The notes under the pieces are model-generated. The model was given only the letters and a program-made list of their open reading frames with translations. It was not told the origin of the DNA and did no database searches. Of a stretch of 12,375 bases of DNA, positions 6,506 to 12,375 are shown one piece after another. This stretch comes from Bacteroidota bacterium (GTDB lineage Bacteria; Bacteroidota; Bacteroidia; Flavobacteriales; Weeksellaceae). The stretch lies in the NCBI GenBank assembly GCA_023388015.1, contig JAEWHB010000116.1, positions 1-12,375 of the forward strand. The letters run 5' to 3'. Numbering within the stretch: the stretch's first letter is position 1; every line of letters starts with the position of its first letter. The position numbers and the translations under genes were made by a program.

Positions 6506-7683
6506 ATTATCAAGTAGATAAAAATGGATATTATGGTAAATTTGGAGGTGCTTTCATACCGGAAATGTTGTATCCAAATGTGGAAGAACTGAAATCGGTT
6601 TATTTGGAAATAATCGAATCAGAATCTTTTCAAAAAGAATTTCAGCAATTGCTGAAAGACTATGTGGGACGGCCGACGCCTCTTTATTTCGCACAAAGAT
6701 TATCAGAAAAATACGGTGCTAAAATTTATTTGAAACGGGAAGATTTATGCCACACCGGAGCGCATAAAATCAACAATACACTTGGACAAATTATTCTCGC
6801 CAAAAAGTTGGGGAAGAAACGCATCATTGCAGAAACCGGAGCCGGACAGCACGGGGTTGCGACGGCGACTGCCTGTGCTTTGATGGGCTTGGAATGCATT
6901 GTTTATATGGGCGAAATTGACATCGCGCGACAAGCGCCCAACGTTGCCCGAATGAAAATGCTCGGTGCAACCGTGATTCCTGCTAAATCGGGAAGCAGAA
7001 CGCTGAAAGATGCCACAAACGAAGCCATTCGTGATTGGATAAACAATCCGGTGGATACATATTACATCATCGGTTCGGTGGTGGGGCCACATCCCTATCC
7101 CGATATGGTGGCTCGTTTTCAAAGTGTGATTTCAGAAGAAATCAAATCCCAGTTAAAAGAATCCGAAGGAAAGGAAAATCCGGATTATGTAATTGCCTGT
7201 GTGGGTGGTGGAAGCAATGCGGCCGGTGCTTTTCATCATTTTCTGGACGAAGGAAAAGTGAATTTAATTGCGGTGGAAGCAGCCGGAAAGGGAATTCATT
7301 CGGGCGAAACGGCGGCGACTTCCGTTTTGGGTCGGGAAGGGATTATCCATGGAAGCAAAACCCTTTTGATGCAAACCGAAGACGGACAAATCACAGAACC
7401 TTATTCGATTTCGGCGGGACTGGATTATCCGGGAATTGGTCCGTTGCATGCACATTTGTGTGAAAGTGGAAGAGCCGAATTTTTATCGGTCACGGACGAT
7501 GAAGCCATGCAAGCAGGAATTCATTTAACCCAAATGGAAGGTATCATTCCGGCGATTGAAAGCGCACATGCATTTGCAGCTTTGGAAAAGAAAAAGTTCA
7601 ATCCGGAAGAAATTGTGGTCATCAATCTTTCCGGTCGTGGAGATAAAGATTTGAGTACATACATCAATTATTTTTCAATTTAG
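6502..7683 (+). CDS. trpB: Tryptophan synthase beta chain
   Basis: Encodes a 393-residue PLP enzyme that condenses indole, channelled from TrpA, with L-serine to give L-tryptophan. Seen: the PLP lysine Lys89 in TGAHKINNTLGQ, the catalytic Glu111 in AETGAGQHGVATATA, the phosphate-binding loop VGGGSNAAG (residues 234-242), and C-terminal EGIIPAIESAHA and LSGRGDKDL. Length and motifs fit the standard TrpB1 type that works with TrpA, not the longer TrpB2. Its start overlaps the trpF stop by four bases. A 10-bp inverted repeat begins on the last base of its stop codon. Confidence 0.97.
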   Translation: MNYQVDKNGYYGKFGGAFIPEMLYPNVEELKSVYLEIIESESFQKEFQQLLKDYVGRPTPLYFAQRLSEKYGAKIYLKREDLCHTGAHKINNTLGQIILAKKLGKKRIIAETGAGQHGVATATACALMGLECIVYMGEIDIARQAPNVARMKMLGATVIPAKSGSRTLKDATNEAIRDWINNPVDTYYIIGSVVGPHPYPDMVARFQSVISEEIKSQLKESEGKENPDYVIACVGGGSNAAGAFHHFLDEGKVNLIAVEAAGKGIHSGETAATSVLGREGIIHGSKTLLMQTEDGQITEPYSISAGLDYPGIGPLHAHLCESGRAEFLSVTDDEAMQAGIHLTQMEGIIPAIESAHAFAALEKKKFNPEEIVVINLSGRGDKDLSTYINYFSI

Positions 7684-7710
7684 AAACTCGAATTTCGAAT
7701 TTCGAGTTTC
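7683..7710 (+). repeat. Hairpin-forming inverted repeat between trpB and trpA
   Basis: GAAACTCGAA (7683-7692) and TTCGAGTTTC (7701-7710) are perfect 10-base complements around an eight-base loop. The interior also shows a 7-base periodicity (TCGAATT, TCGAATT, TCGAGTT). No T-run follows, so it is not an intrinsic terminator. It could mark an mRNA processing or stability point within the operon, or be a small dispersed palindrome. Confidence 0.65.
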
Positions 7711-7726
7711 GCCAAACGAATTAAAA

Positions 7727-8491
7727 ATGAATCGAATTCAAAATAAATTAGCAGAAAACAAAAAAATACTATCTATTTATTTCACGGCGGGATTTCCCAA
7801 TTTGAATAATACAGTTGAGATTTTGGGAAATTTGGAAAAATCGGGCGTGGATATGATTGAAATCGGATTGCCGTTTAGCGATCCTTTGGCCGACGGACCA
7901 ACGATACAAGCGAGTTCCACGAAGGCACTTGAAAATGGAATGACGACGGAGGTTTTGTTTGAACAATTGAAAAACATTCGGGAATTGGTTTCCATTCCGT
8001 TGATAATTATGGGTTATTTTAACCCGATTTTACAATATGGTGTGGAAGAATTTTGTGCAAAATCTGCCGAAATAGGTATCGATGGTTTGATCATTCCCGA
8101 TTTGCCGGTGGACGTTTACCACGAAAATTACCAATCCATTTTTAAGCAATATAATTTGACCAATGTGTTTCTGATTACACCGCAAACGAGCGAAGAAAGG
8201 ATCCGTTACATCGACAGTATTTCCGACGGATTTATTTATATGGTCAGTTCGGCGAGCGTTACGGGCGCAAAGAATTCATTTGGAAGCGAACAACTAGATT
8301 ATTTCAAAAGAATTCACGAAATGAAACTGAAAAATCCTTCCATCATCGGATTTGGAATCGGGAATCGGGAAACATTTGAAAGCGCGATCGAATATTCCCA
8401 AGGAGCCATCATCGGCTCAGCTTTTGTAAAATTCATAGAAGAAAATCAGGTAGAAAAGATTCCGGAATTCATTCAAATGATCAGGAAATAA
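7727..8491 (+). CDS. trpA: Tryptophan synthase alpha chain
   Basis: Encodes a 254-residue TIM-barrel protein that splits indole-3-glycerol phosphate into indole and glyceraldehyde 3-phosphate, passing indole to TrpB. Seen: YFTAGFPN near the N-terminus, MIEIGLPFSDPLADGPTIQ with the catalytic pair Glu45 and Asp56, IIMGYFNPILQYG, GLIIPDLPVD, FLITPQTSEERI, YMVSSASVTGAK and the phosphate-binding GFGIG and GSAFVK. It has no Trp residue. It is the last gene of the operon and runs straight into an intrinsic terminator whose stem begins at the stop codon. Confidence 0.97.
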   Translation: MNRIQNKLAENKKILSIYFTAGFPNLNNTVEILGNLEKSGVDMIEIGLPFSDPLADGPTIQASSTKALENGMTTEVLFEQLKNIRELVSIPLIIMGYFNPILQYGVEEFCAKSAEIGIDGLIIPDLPVDVYHENYQSIFKQYNLTNVFLITPQTSEERIRYIDSISDGFIYMVSSASVTGAKNSFGSEQLDYFKRIHEMKLKNPSIIGFGIGNRETFESAIEYSQGAIIGSAFVKFIEENQVEKIPEFIQMIRK

Positions 8492-8537
8492 AAGGGTGAC
8501 TTCGATCCCGAAACGTCTGGACAGCCACCCTTTTTTT
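8491..8537. terminator. Shared terminator of the trp operon and convergent gene
   Basis: AAAGGGTG (8491-8498) pairs perfectly with CACCCTTT (8526-8533), and the T-run continues to 8537. The enclosed bases can form a small inner hairpin (TTCG 8501-8504 with CGAA 8509-8512). On the minus strand the same stem is followed by TTTTATTT, so it can also end the DUF2911 gene transcript arriving from the right. Confidence 0.85.
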
Positions 8538-8552
8538 ACTATTTAATTCAAT

Positions 8553-9401
8553 TTATTTTTTCGACCATTCTTTGATAGAGTCTTGGTTCATTTTGATGTA
8601 ATCTTCATTTCCTGCTTTTTTGGCAAGATCCATAGATTTTTGAGCCAATGAAATAGCACCTTTTTTGTCGCCTGCTTTGGCATAAATCAAGGATTGCTGA
8701 CGCAACTGCCAGAATCTTGGTTCTTTGTTGTCTTTCATTCCTTCATCAATCCATTTTTTGGCTTGTTGAATGTCTTTTCCGGTGGTGAAATAATAATTGG
8801 CGGCAGCCATATAATCCTGAGCAGTTGGCGAACCTTTCATAGCTGCATCGATGGAAGCCATCACTTTTTTATCGGTCGGAACTTCGATTTTTGTTTCCAC
8901 ATATACATTGTCCCAAAGGAAATTCAATTTGGCTGAATCATGTGTCAGGTCATCAATTGAAATGGATAAAGTTTCCACTTCCAAAGGAATTTTATTGGCT
9001 TTGGCTGTGGTTTTGGCAGCTATTTTTGATTCTTCCCATTTTTCCGGATTTCCCCAGTTTTCGGTGTCGGTATAGAAATAAATTTCCCAACTGTCCTTTT
9101 CCGGTTTGGTGTAAATGGAATATTTTCCGGCTTTCAAAGTTTGTCCGTCAATAATCACATCATCAGAAAATGAGATGGTTGTGTTTTTATTGGCGCCGGT
9201 TCTCCAGACTTTTCCGTAAGGAACGAGATTGCCAAAAATCTCACGGTCATTTTTGTTGGGTCTTGAGTATTCGAGTTCAATTTTTGTCAGACCTACCGTT
9301 ATCTCCATTTCAGTTGGAGCGCTGGCTGCAGGTGTCGTTACTTGTGCTTGAGAAAACGCAATCAGTCCGGCTAAACTTAAAATTGTCAATACTTTTTTCA
9401 T
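8553..9401 (-). CDS. Exported DUF2911 protein with TPR-like C-terminus
   Basis: Encodes a 282-residue protein of unknown function. Residues 1-19 form a typical Sec signal peptide (Lys-Lys, hydrophobic core, likely cut after SQA before Gln20), so it should act in the periplasm or at the outer membrane. Residues about 30-175 match my recollection of the DUF2911 domain: EYSRPNKNDREIFG, LVPYGKVWRTGANKNTTISFS, LKAGKYSIYT and WEIYFY are its characteristic pieces. Residues about 190-280 are helical, with alternating YMAAANYYFTTGKDIQQAKKW and YAKAGDKKGAISLAQKSMDLAK stretches that look like two to three TPR repeats, suggesting protein binding. Upstream, a TAAATTTA at 9422-9429 is only a weak promoter candidate. 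The gene converges on trpA and diverges from hflX; neither relation reveals a role. Confidence 0.85.
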   Translation of the reverse strand: MKKVLTILSLAGLIAFSQAQVTTPAASAPTEMEITVGLTKIELEYSRPNKNDREIFGNLVPYGKVWRTGANKNTTISFSDDVIIDGQTLKAGKYSIYTKPEKDSWEIYFYTDTENWGNPEKWEESKIAAKTTAKANKIPLEVETLSISIDDLTHDSAKLNFLWDNVYVETKIEVPTDKKVMASIDAAMKGSPTAQDYMAAANYYFTTGKDIQQAKKWIDEGMKDNKEPRFWQLRQQSLIYAKAGDKKGAISLAQKSMDLAKKAGNEDYIKMNQDSIKEWSKK

Positions 9402-9471
9402 GTTTTAAATTTTTTAAAGGCTAAATTTAAGCAATAAATTTTTAGCGAAATCTTAATTATCCGCACATTTC

Positions 9472-9505
9472 TTGCAGAAAGATTATATCGATACATTTAT
9501 ATTTG
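9472..9505 (+). promoter_or_regulatory. hflX promoter, probably giving a leaderless mRNA
   Basis: TATATTTG (9498-9505) matches the TAnnTTTG -7 element, and TTG at 9472-9474 lies 23 bases upstream, at the long end of the allowed spacing. Only six bases separate the element from the hflX ATG at 9512. The transcript should therefore begin at or within a few bases of the start codon. Confidence 0.65.
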
Positions 9506-9511
9506 TAACCT

Positions 9512-10723
9512 ATGCTGGAGAAAAAAGAAGCCCAATATGAAAAAGTTGTTCTCGTAGGATTGATTACGCGTGAACAATCCGAAGAAAAACTGGAAGAATA
9601 CATGGACGAACTTGAGTTTCTTGCTTATACGGCAGGAGCTGAAGTTGCGCAACGTTTTACCCAGAAAATGGAAAAACCTGATTCCAAATTCTTTGTCGGT
9701 TCAGGGAAATTAGAAGAAATCACACAGTTTGCAGAAGAAAATGAAATCGATACCATCATTTTTGATGACGAACTCACGCCTTCGCAATTAAAAAATATTG
9801 AAAAAGTTGTCGAACGAAAAATCATCGACCGGACGCAGTTGATTCTTGATATTTTTGCCCAACGTGCCCAAACTTCTTATGCAAGAACGCAGGTGGAGCT
9901 CGCGCAATACGAATATCTTTTACCACGTCTGACCCGAATGTGGACACACTTGGAACGTCAACGTGGAGGAATCGGGATGCGTGGGCCGGGTGAAACCGAA
10001 ATTGAGACCGACCGCCGAATCATCCGCGACCGTATTACTTTGCTCAAGGATAAATTAAAATCAATTGACAAGCAAATGGCGACGCAACGTAAAAATCGCG
10101 GTGCGCTCGTTCGTGTGGCATTGGTCGGTTATACAAACGTTGGGAAATCCACATTGATGAACGTTTTGAGTAAATCTGAAGTTTTTGCTGAAGACAAATT
10201 ATTTGCGACGCTCGACACAACAGTTCGGAAAGTGGTCATCGGAAATCTTCCTTTTTTATTGACCGACACGGTTGGGTTCATCCGAAAGTTGCCGACGCAA
10301 TTGGTGGAATCTTTTAAATCCACTTTGGATGAAGTTCGCGAAGCCGATTTGTTGGTGCACGTAGTGGATATTTCGCATTCAAGTTTTGAAGATCATATTC
10401 ATTCGGTTAATGAAATTCTGAATGAAATTGACAGCAAAGACAAACCTACGGTTTTGGTTTTCAATAAGATCGATAATTTTTCTTACGTTCAGAAAGACGA
10501 AGATGATTTGACTGAAGTTCGTCGTGAAAATATTTCTTTGGAAGAATGGAAACGCACTTGGATGGCCAAAAGTGGAAATCCGACTTTGTTTATTTCGGCT
10601 ACCAAAAAGGAAAATATGGACGAATTGCGAAAAACGATTTATGAAGAAGTGAAAAAAATCCACATTACACGTTTTCCGTACAATGATTTTCTGTTTGAAT
10701 ATTTTGAGGAGGAGGAAGACTAA
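9512..10723 (+). CDS. hflX: Ribosome-associated GTPase HflX
   Basis: Encodes a 403-residue GTPase of the Obg-HflX group. HflX proteins bind the large ribosomal subunit and split or rescue stalled ribosomes; in E. coli this follows heat stress. Seen: an N-terminal HflX domain with FVGSGKLEEI and FDDELTPSQLKNIE, the glycine-rich linker GGIGMRGPGETEIETDRR (about residues 151-168), then G1 GYTNVGKST (206-214), TLDTT (G2), DTVGF (252-256, G3), NKID (318-321, G4) and FISATKK (G5). A charged insertion (DDLTEVRRENISLEEWKRTW) lies between G4 and G5. The ATG start gives the usual N-terminus (MLEKKEAQYEKVVLVG). The fic gene follows after 27 bases and may be co-transcribed. Confidence 0.95.
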   Translation: MLEKKEAQYEKVVLVGLITREQSEEKLEEYMDELEFLAYTAGAEVAQRFTQKMEKPDSKFFVGSGKLEEITQFAEENEIDTIIFDDELTPSQLKNIEKVVERKIIDRTQLILDIFAQRAQTSYARTQVELAQYEYLLPRLTRMWTHLERQRGGIGMRGPGETEIETDRRIIRDRITLLKDKLKSIDKQMATQRKNRGALVRVALVGYTNVGKSTLMNVLSKSEVFAEDKLFATLDTTVRKVVIGNLPFLLTDTVGFIRKLPTQLVESFKSTLDEVREADLLVHVVDISHSSFEDHIHSVNEILNEIDSKDKPTVLVFNKIDNFSYVQKDEDDLTEVRRENISLEEWKRTWMAKSGNPTLFISATKKENMDELRKTIYEEVKKIHITRFPYNDFLFEYFEEEED

Positions 10724-10750
10724 GTTCCTGTATTTGTTTAAATTTAGACA

Positions 10751-11527
10751 ATGAATCTTCAAATAATTTCAGATCAACTTTTGGATAAATACTTAAGGAA
10801 TTTCCCCGATGGAGTTTTTGATGCATTCAGCCGTTTGAAGGAAGCGGAGATTTCAACTGAAAATTTTAGTTTTTACACATCGGTTTCTTCAGTTTTCAGC
10901 AGTAAAATTGAAGGAGAGGACATAGAGCTTGATTCTTATGTAAAACATAAAAAGTTCGGAATGGAATTTCTGCCGGACTTTACGCAGAAAATTGATGATT
11001 TATACGAAGCTTATGTTTTTGCGCAGGCAAACAGAATGACCATCCAAAATATTTCCCAAGCACATATTCTTTTAAGCAAAAATTTTGTTGCAGAGCAGTG
11101 GCGTGGGAAATTCCGAATTCAAAGTATGGTTGGCTCTACTCCGGACGGTAAAATTGAATACGTTGCCGCAAGTCCTTTTAGTTTGGAAAAGGATATGTTT
11201 AAATTTTATGCTGATTTACAAAGACTTTTGGATGCACAACTGAGCTTCGAGGAAGTTTTTTATTATGCTTCTTATCTTCATTTGGTTTTTGTGAAAATTC
11301 ATCCTTGGATTGACGGAAACGGCCGAACCGCAAGATTGCTGGAAAAATGGTTTATCGCCGAAAAACTGGGCGAAAAAGCCTGGTTTTTGGAGAGCGAAAA
11401 AATGTATTATGAAAAGCACAATGCCTATTATTACAACCTTCGCAATTTAGGTTTGGAATATGAAAACCTAAATTATGACAATGCACTTCCTTTTTTGGAA
11501 ATGTTACCTCCAGTTCTAAAGCACTAA
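10751..11527 (+). CDS. Class II Fic-domain protein (predicted AMP-transferase)
   Basis: Encodes 258 residues. Fic proteins transfer AMP, or sometimes another nucleotide-derived group, from a nucleotide to a hydroxyl side chain of a target protein. Seen: the catalytic loop HPWIDGNGRTAR (residues 184-195), with catalytic His184 and the phosphate-binding Asp188, Asn190 and Arg192/Arg195, but Trp186 where the consensus HPFxxGNGR has Phe. The target-docking flap EYVAASP lies at about 136-142. An N-terminal inhibitory motif S-x3-E-G (Ser50, Glu54, Gly55) makes it a class II, self-inhibited Fic protein. No C-terminal winged-helix domain of the larger Fic family members is evident. No antitoxin-like gene is beside it, in keeping with built-in inhibition. 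The target is unknown. Confidence 0.9.
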   Translation: MNLQIISDQLLDKYLRNFPDGVFDAFSRLKEAEISTENFSFYTSVSSVFSSKIEGEDIELDSYVKHKKFGMEFLPDFTQKIDDLYEAYVFAQANRMTIQNISQAHILLSKNFVAEQWRGKFRIQSMVGSTPDGKIEYVAASPFSLEKDMFKFYADLQRLLDAQLSFEEVFYYASYLHLVFVKIHPWIDGNGRTARLLEKWFIAEKLGEKAWFLESEKMYYEKHNAYYYNLRNLGLEYENLNYDNALPFLEMLPPVLKH

Positions 11528-11554
11528 ATAGTGAAAATATTGTTTATTTTAAAT

Positions 11555-11583
11555 TCCCTCCTTTGGAGGGGCTAGGGGAGGCT
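11555..11583. repeat. GC-rich hairpin element between fic and the crp-like gene
   Basis: CCCTCC (11556-11561) pairs with GGAGGG (11565-11570) around a TTT loop. A second GGAGG copy (11577-11581) can pair with the same arm instead. The block is far richer in G and C than its surroundings and lies between two convergent stop codons, so it may serve as a weak terminator in both directions. It resembles a CCTCCCCTAGCCCCTCC-type intergenic sequence that I recall as dispersed in Bacteroidota genomes, an unchecked impression. Confidence 0.5.
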
Positions 11584-11584
11584 T

Positions 11585-12289
11585 TTAATTCACATGCCCT
11601 AATTTCACCAATTTAGCGTGGTCAAGGATTTTGATTTTCCTACCTTCGACTTCGATTAAATGGTCGGTTTTGAATTCAGAAATCAATCGGATAGCTGATT
11701 CTGTGGCGGTTCCGATGAGGTTGGCCATTTCTTCACGGGTAAGCGAAATTTTAATAAATCCGTCTTTGTCGGTTCCCAATTTCTTTTCCAATAAAAGTAA
11801 AACTTCAGCCAAACGTTCCCGAACGGTTTTCTGTGCCAGGAAAGTAATGGTTTGGGCAGATTCACCCAGATCTTCAGAAATTCTTCTCAAAATATCAAAA
11901 GCCAGTTTGGGATGGAATTCCAGTACTTTTAGAAAGAACTTCTCAGGAATGAAGCAAGCTTCGGTATCTTCCATTGCGGTTGCCGAAGCGCCGTAAGGTT
12001 GTTTGGACAAAATAGAACGATAACCGATGATGTCTCCCGATTTTGTAAAACGCAAAATTTGTTCTTTCCCGTTGAATCCGAGCTTGAACATTTTAGCCGT
12101 ACCTTTGTCGAGGTAGTAGATTCCTTTGGGAGTAGCTCCTTCTTCAATGATGGATTCGCCCTTTTTGTACGAAATGATTTTCTTTTCGTGACTCAATTCG
12201 GCCAGTTCTTCTTTTGAGAAATGTTGAAGAATTTCAGGGTTTTCAAATAAGGTACAGATGTTGGTGACGTTTTCTAATATATCGGACAT
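11585..12289 (-). CDS. Crp/Fnr-family transcriptional regulator
   Basis: Encodes 234 residues. A cyclic-nucleotide-binding-type beta-barrel (about 14-110) is followed by the dimer helix and a Crp-type winged helix (about 182-225: SLTREEMANLIGTATESAIRLISEF). The recognition helix keeps the Glu197-x3-Arg201 pair that reads TGA half-sites in this family. The cAMP signature is not preserved: DIIGYRSILSKQPYGASA lacks the Glu and Arg-Ser pair of E. coli Crp, so cAMP is probably not the ligand. Cysteines occur only at 12 and 112, so the four-cysteine iron-sulfur site of true Fnr is absent. The signal sensed is unknown. A TAAATTTG element (minus strand, 12324-12317) is a plausible -7 promoter element, and an Fnr-box-like palindrome lies next to the start site, suggesting autoregulation. 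It is divergent from a gene at the right edge. Confidence 0.9.
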   Translation of the reverse strand: MSDILENVTNICTLFENPEILQHFSKEELAELSHEKKIISYKKGESIIEEGATPKGIYYLDKGTAKMFKLGFNGKEQILRFTKSGDIIGYRSILSKQPYGASATAMEDTEACFIPEKFFLKVLEFHPKLAFDILRRISEDLGESAQTITFLAQKTVRERLAEVLLLLEKKLGTDKDGFIKISLTREEMANLIGTATESAIRLISEFKTDHLIEVEGRKIKILDHAKLVKLGHVN

Positions 12290-12301
12290 AATTAATAAGA
12301 A

Positions 12302-12313
12302 TGACTTAAATCA
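12302..12313. promoter_or_regulatory. Fnr/Crp-box-like palindrome
   Basis: TGAC-TTAA-ATCA fits the TGAY-N4-RTCA core of Fnr-type boxes (full consensus TTGAY-N4-RTCAA), but the outermost base of each half-site does not match. It lies between two divergent -7 elements. It would overlap the expected start site of the crp-like gene and sit about 54 bases upstream of the expected start of the rightward transcript. Confidence 0.5.
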
Positions 12314-12348
12314 CGTCAAATTTACATCAAATCACTTGAATTAGAAAG

Positions 12349-12356
12349 TAATTTTG
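12349..12356 (+). promoter_or_regulatory. -7 element of the rightward promoter at the window edge
   Basis: TAATTTTG matches TAnnTTTG nine to sixteen bases before the ATG at 12365. No TTG lies 17-23 bases upstream, so the promoter appears to lack a -33 element and may depend on an activator. Confidence 0.45.
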
Positions 12357-12364
12357 CAAATTGT

Positions 12365-12375
12365 ATGGCGGACAA
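12365..12375 (+). CDS. Start of a rightward gene, cut by the window edge
   Basis: ATG GCG GAC AA opens a possible reading frame (Met-Ala-Asp-Asn/Lys) directly after a -7 promoter element and divergent from the Crp-like regulator. Only three full codons are visible, so no family can be assigned from sequence. From memory, flavobacterial Crp-like regulators are often divergent from the copper P-type ATPase and cbb3 oxidase genes, which makes such a gene a guess worth testing. Confidence 0.3.

Noticed and set aside
6745..7122. 125-codon open frame antisense to trpB
   Set aside because: It lies wholly inside a strongly conserved coding gene, with no promoter and a composition typical of an antisense shadow (Cys, His, Arg rich).
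7035..7463. 142-codon plus-strand frame inside trpB
   Set aside because: Gly/Arg/Ser-rich out-of-frame reading of trpB; the trpB frame carries all conserved motifs.
7683..7710. trpB-trpA hairpin as an intrinsic terminator
   Set aside because: No T-run follows the stem on the plus strand, and trpA must be expressed with trpB.
8694..9154. Overlapping plus-strand frames opposite the DUF2911 gene
   Set aside because: The minus-strand frame has a signal peptide and a recognisable domain; the plus-strand frames have neither.
10724..10750. Separate promoter for the fic gene (TAAATTTA at 10739-10746)
   Set aside because: The last base of the -7 element does not match and no TTG lies at the right distance; co-transcription with hflX is as likely.
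10379..10762. 127-codon open frame antisense to the 3' end of hflX
   Set aside because: The protein is low-complexity (Phe, Asn, Ile rich), as expected from the reverse strand of Glu/Lys-rich coding sequence, and no family features are visible.
1..12375. Mobile elements, CRISPR arrays, tRNA or rRNA genes, or a novel defence system
   Set aside because: No transposase, integrase, regularly spaced identical repeats, tRNA cloverleaf or rRNA-like sequence was seen. Apart from a lone Fic gene, the genes are metabolic or housekeeping.

Overview
This is an ordinary chromosomal segment of a Bacteroidota bacterium, most likely a flavobacterium of the Chryseobacterium/Weeksellaceae type. The reasons are an A+T-rich sequence, no Shine-Dalgarno sequences before the genes, several TAnnTTTG-type -7 promoter elements, and the gene repertoire (DUF2911 protein, Bacteroidota-style HflX, Crp-like regulator). 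The species is inferred from protein style only; no search was run.

Layout. Positions 3-1822: a tiny membrane-protein ORF overlapping a sodium:solute symporter gene by one base. Positions 1826-8537: a complete tryptophan operon, trpE-G-D-C-F-B-A. It starts with a well-placed flavobacterial promoter, an 18-residue leader peptide with three consecutive Trp codons, competing RNA hairpins and an intrinsic terminator, which is a textbook ribosome-mediated attenuator arrangement. It ends in a terminator shared with the convergent gene. Positions 8553-9401 (minus): an exported DUF2911 protein with a TPR-like C-terminus. Positions 9512-11527: hflX, with a promoter so close to the ATG that the mRNA is probably leaderless, followed by a class II Fic AMP-transferase gene. 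Positions 11585-12289 (minus): a Crp/Fnr-family regulator, divergent from a gene whose first codons lie at the right edge.

How the genes work together. The seven trp genes encode all the enzymes from chorismate to tryptophan. TrpE and TrpG form anthranilate synthase, TrpD, TrpC and TrpF carry out the middle steps, and TrpB and TrpA form tryptophan synthase. Charged tRNA-Trp is sensed by translation of the leader peptide, and TrpE keeps an LLES feedback motif, so both transcription and enzyme activity appear to be controlled by tryptophan. The other genes are housekeeping or accessory and have no visible functional link to the operon.

I found no mobile elements, CRISPR array, tRNA, rRNA or clearly new multigene system. 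The most rewarding items are the trp attenuator, which may also terminate symporter transcription, dispersed repeat-like elements in the trpD-trpC and fic-crp gaps, the Fnr-box-like site at the right edge, and the large hydrophilic insert in the symporter.
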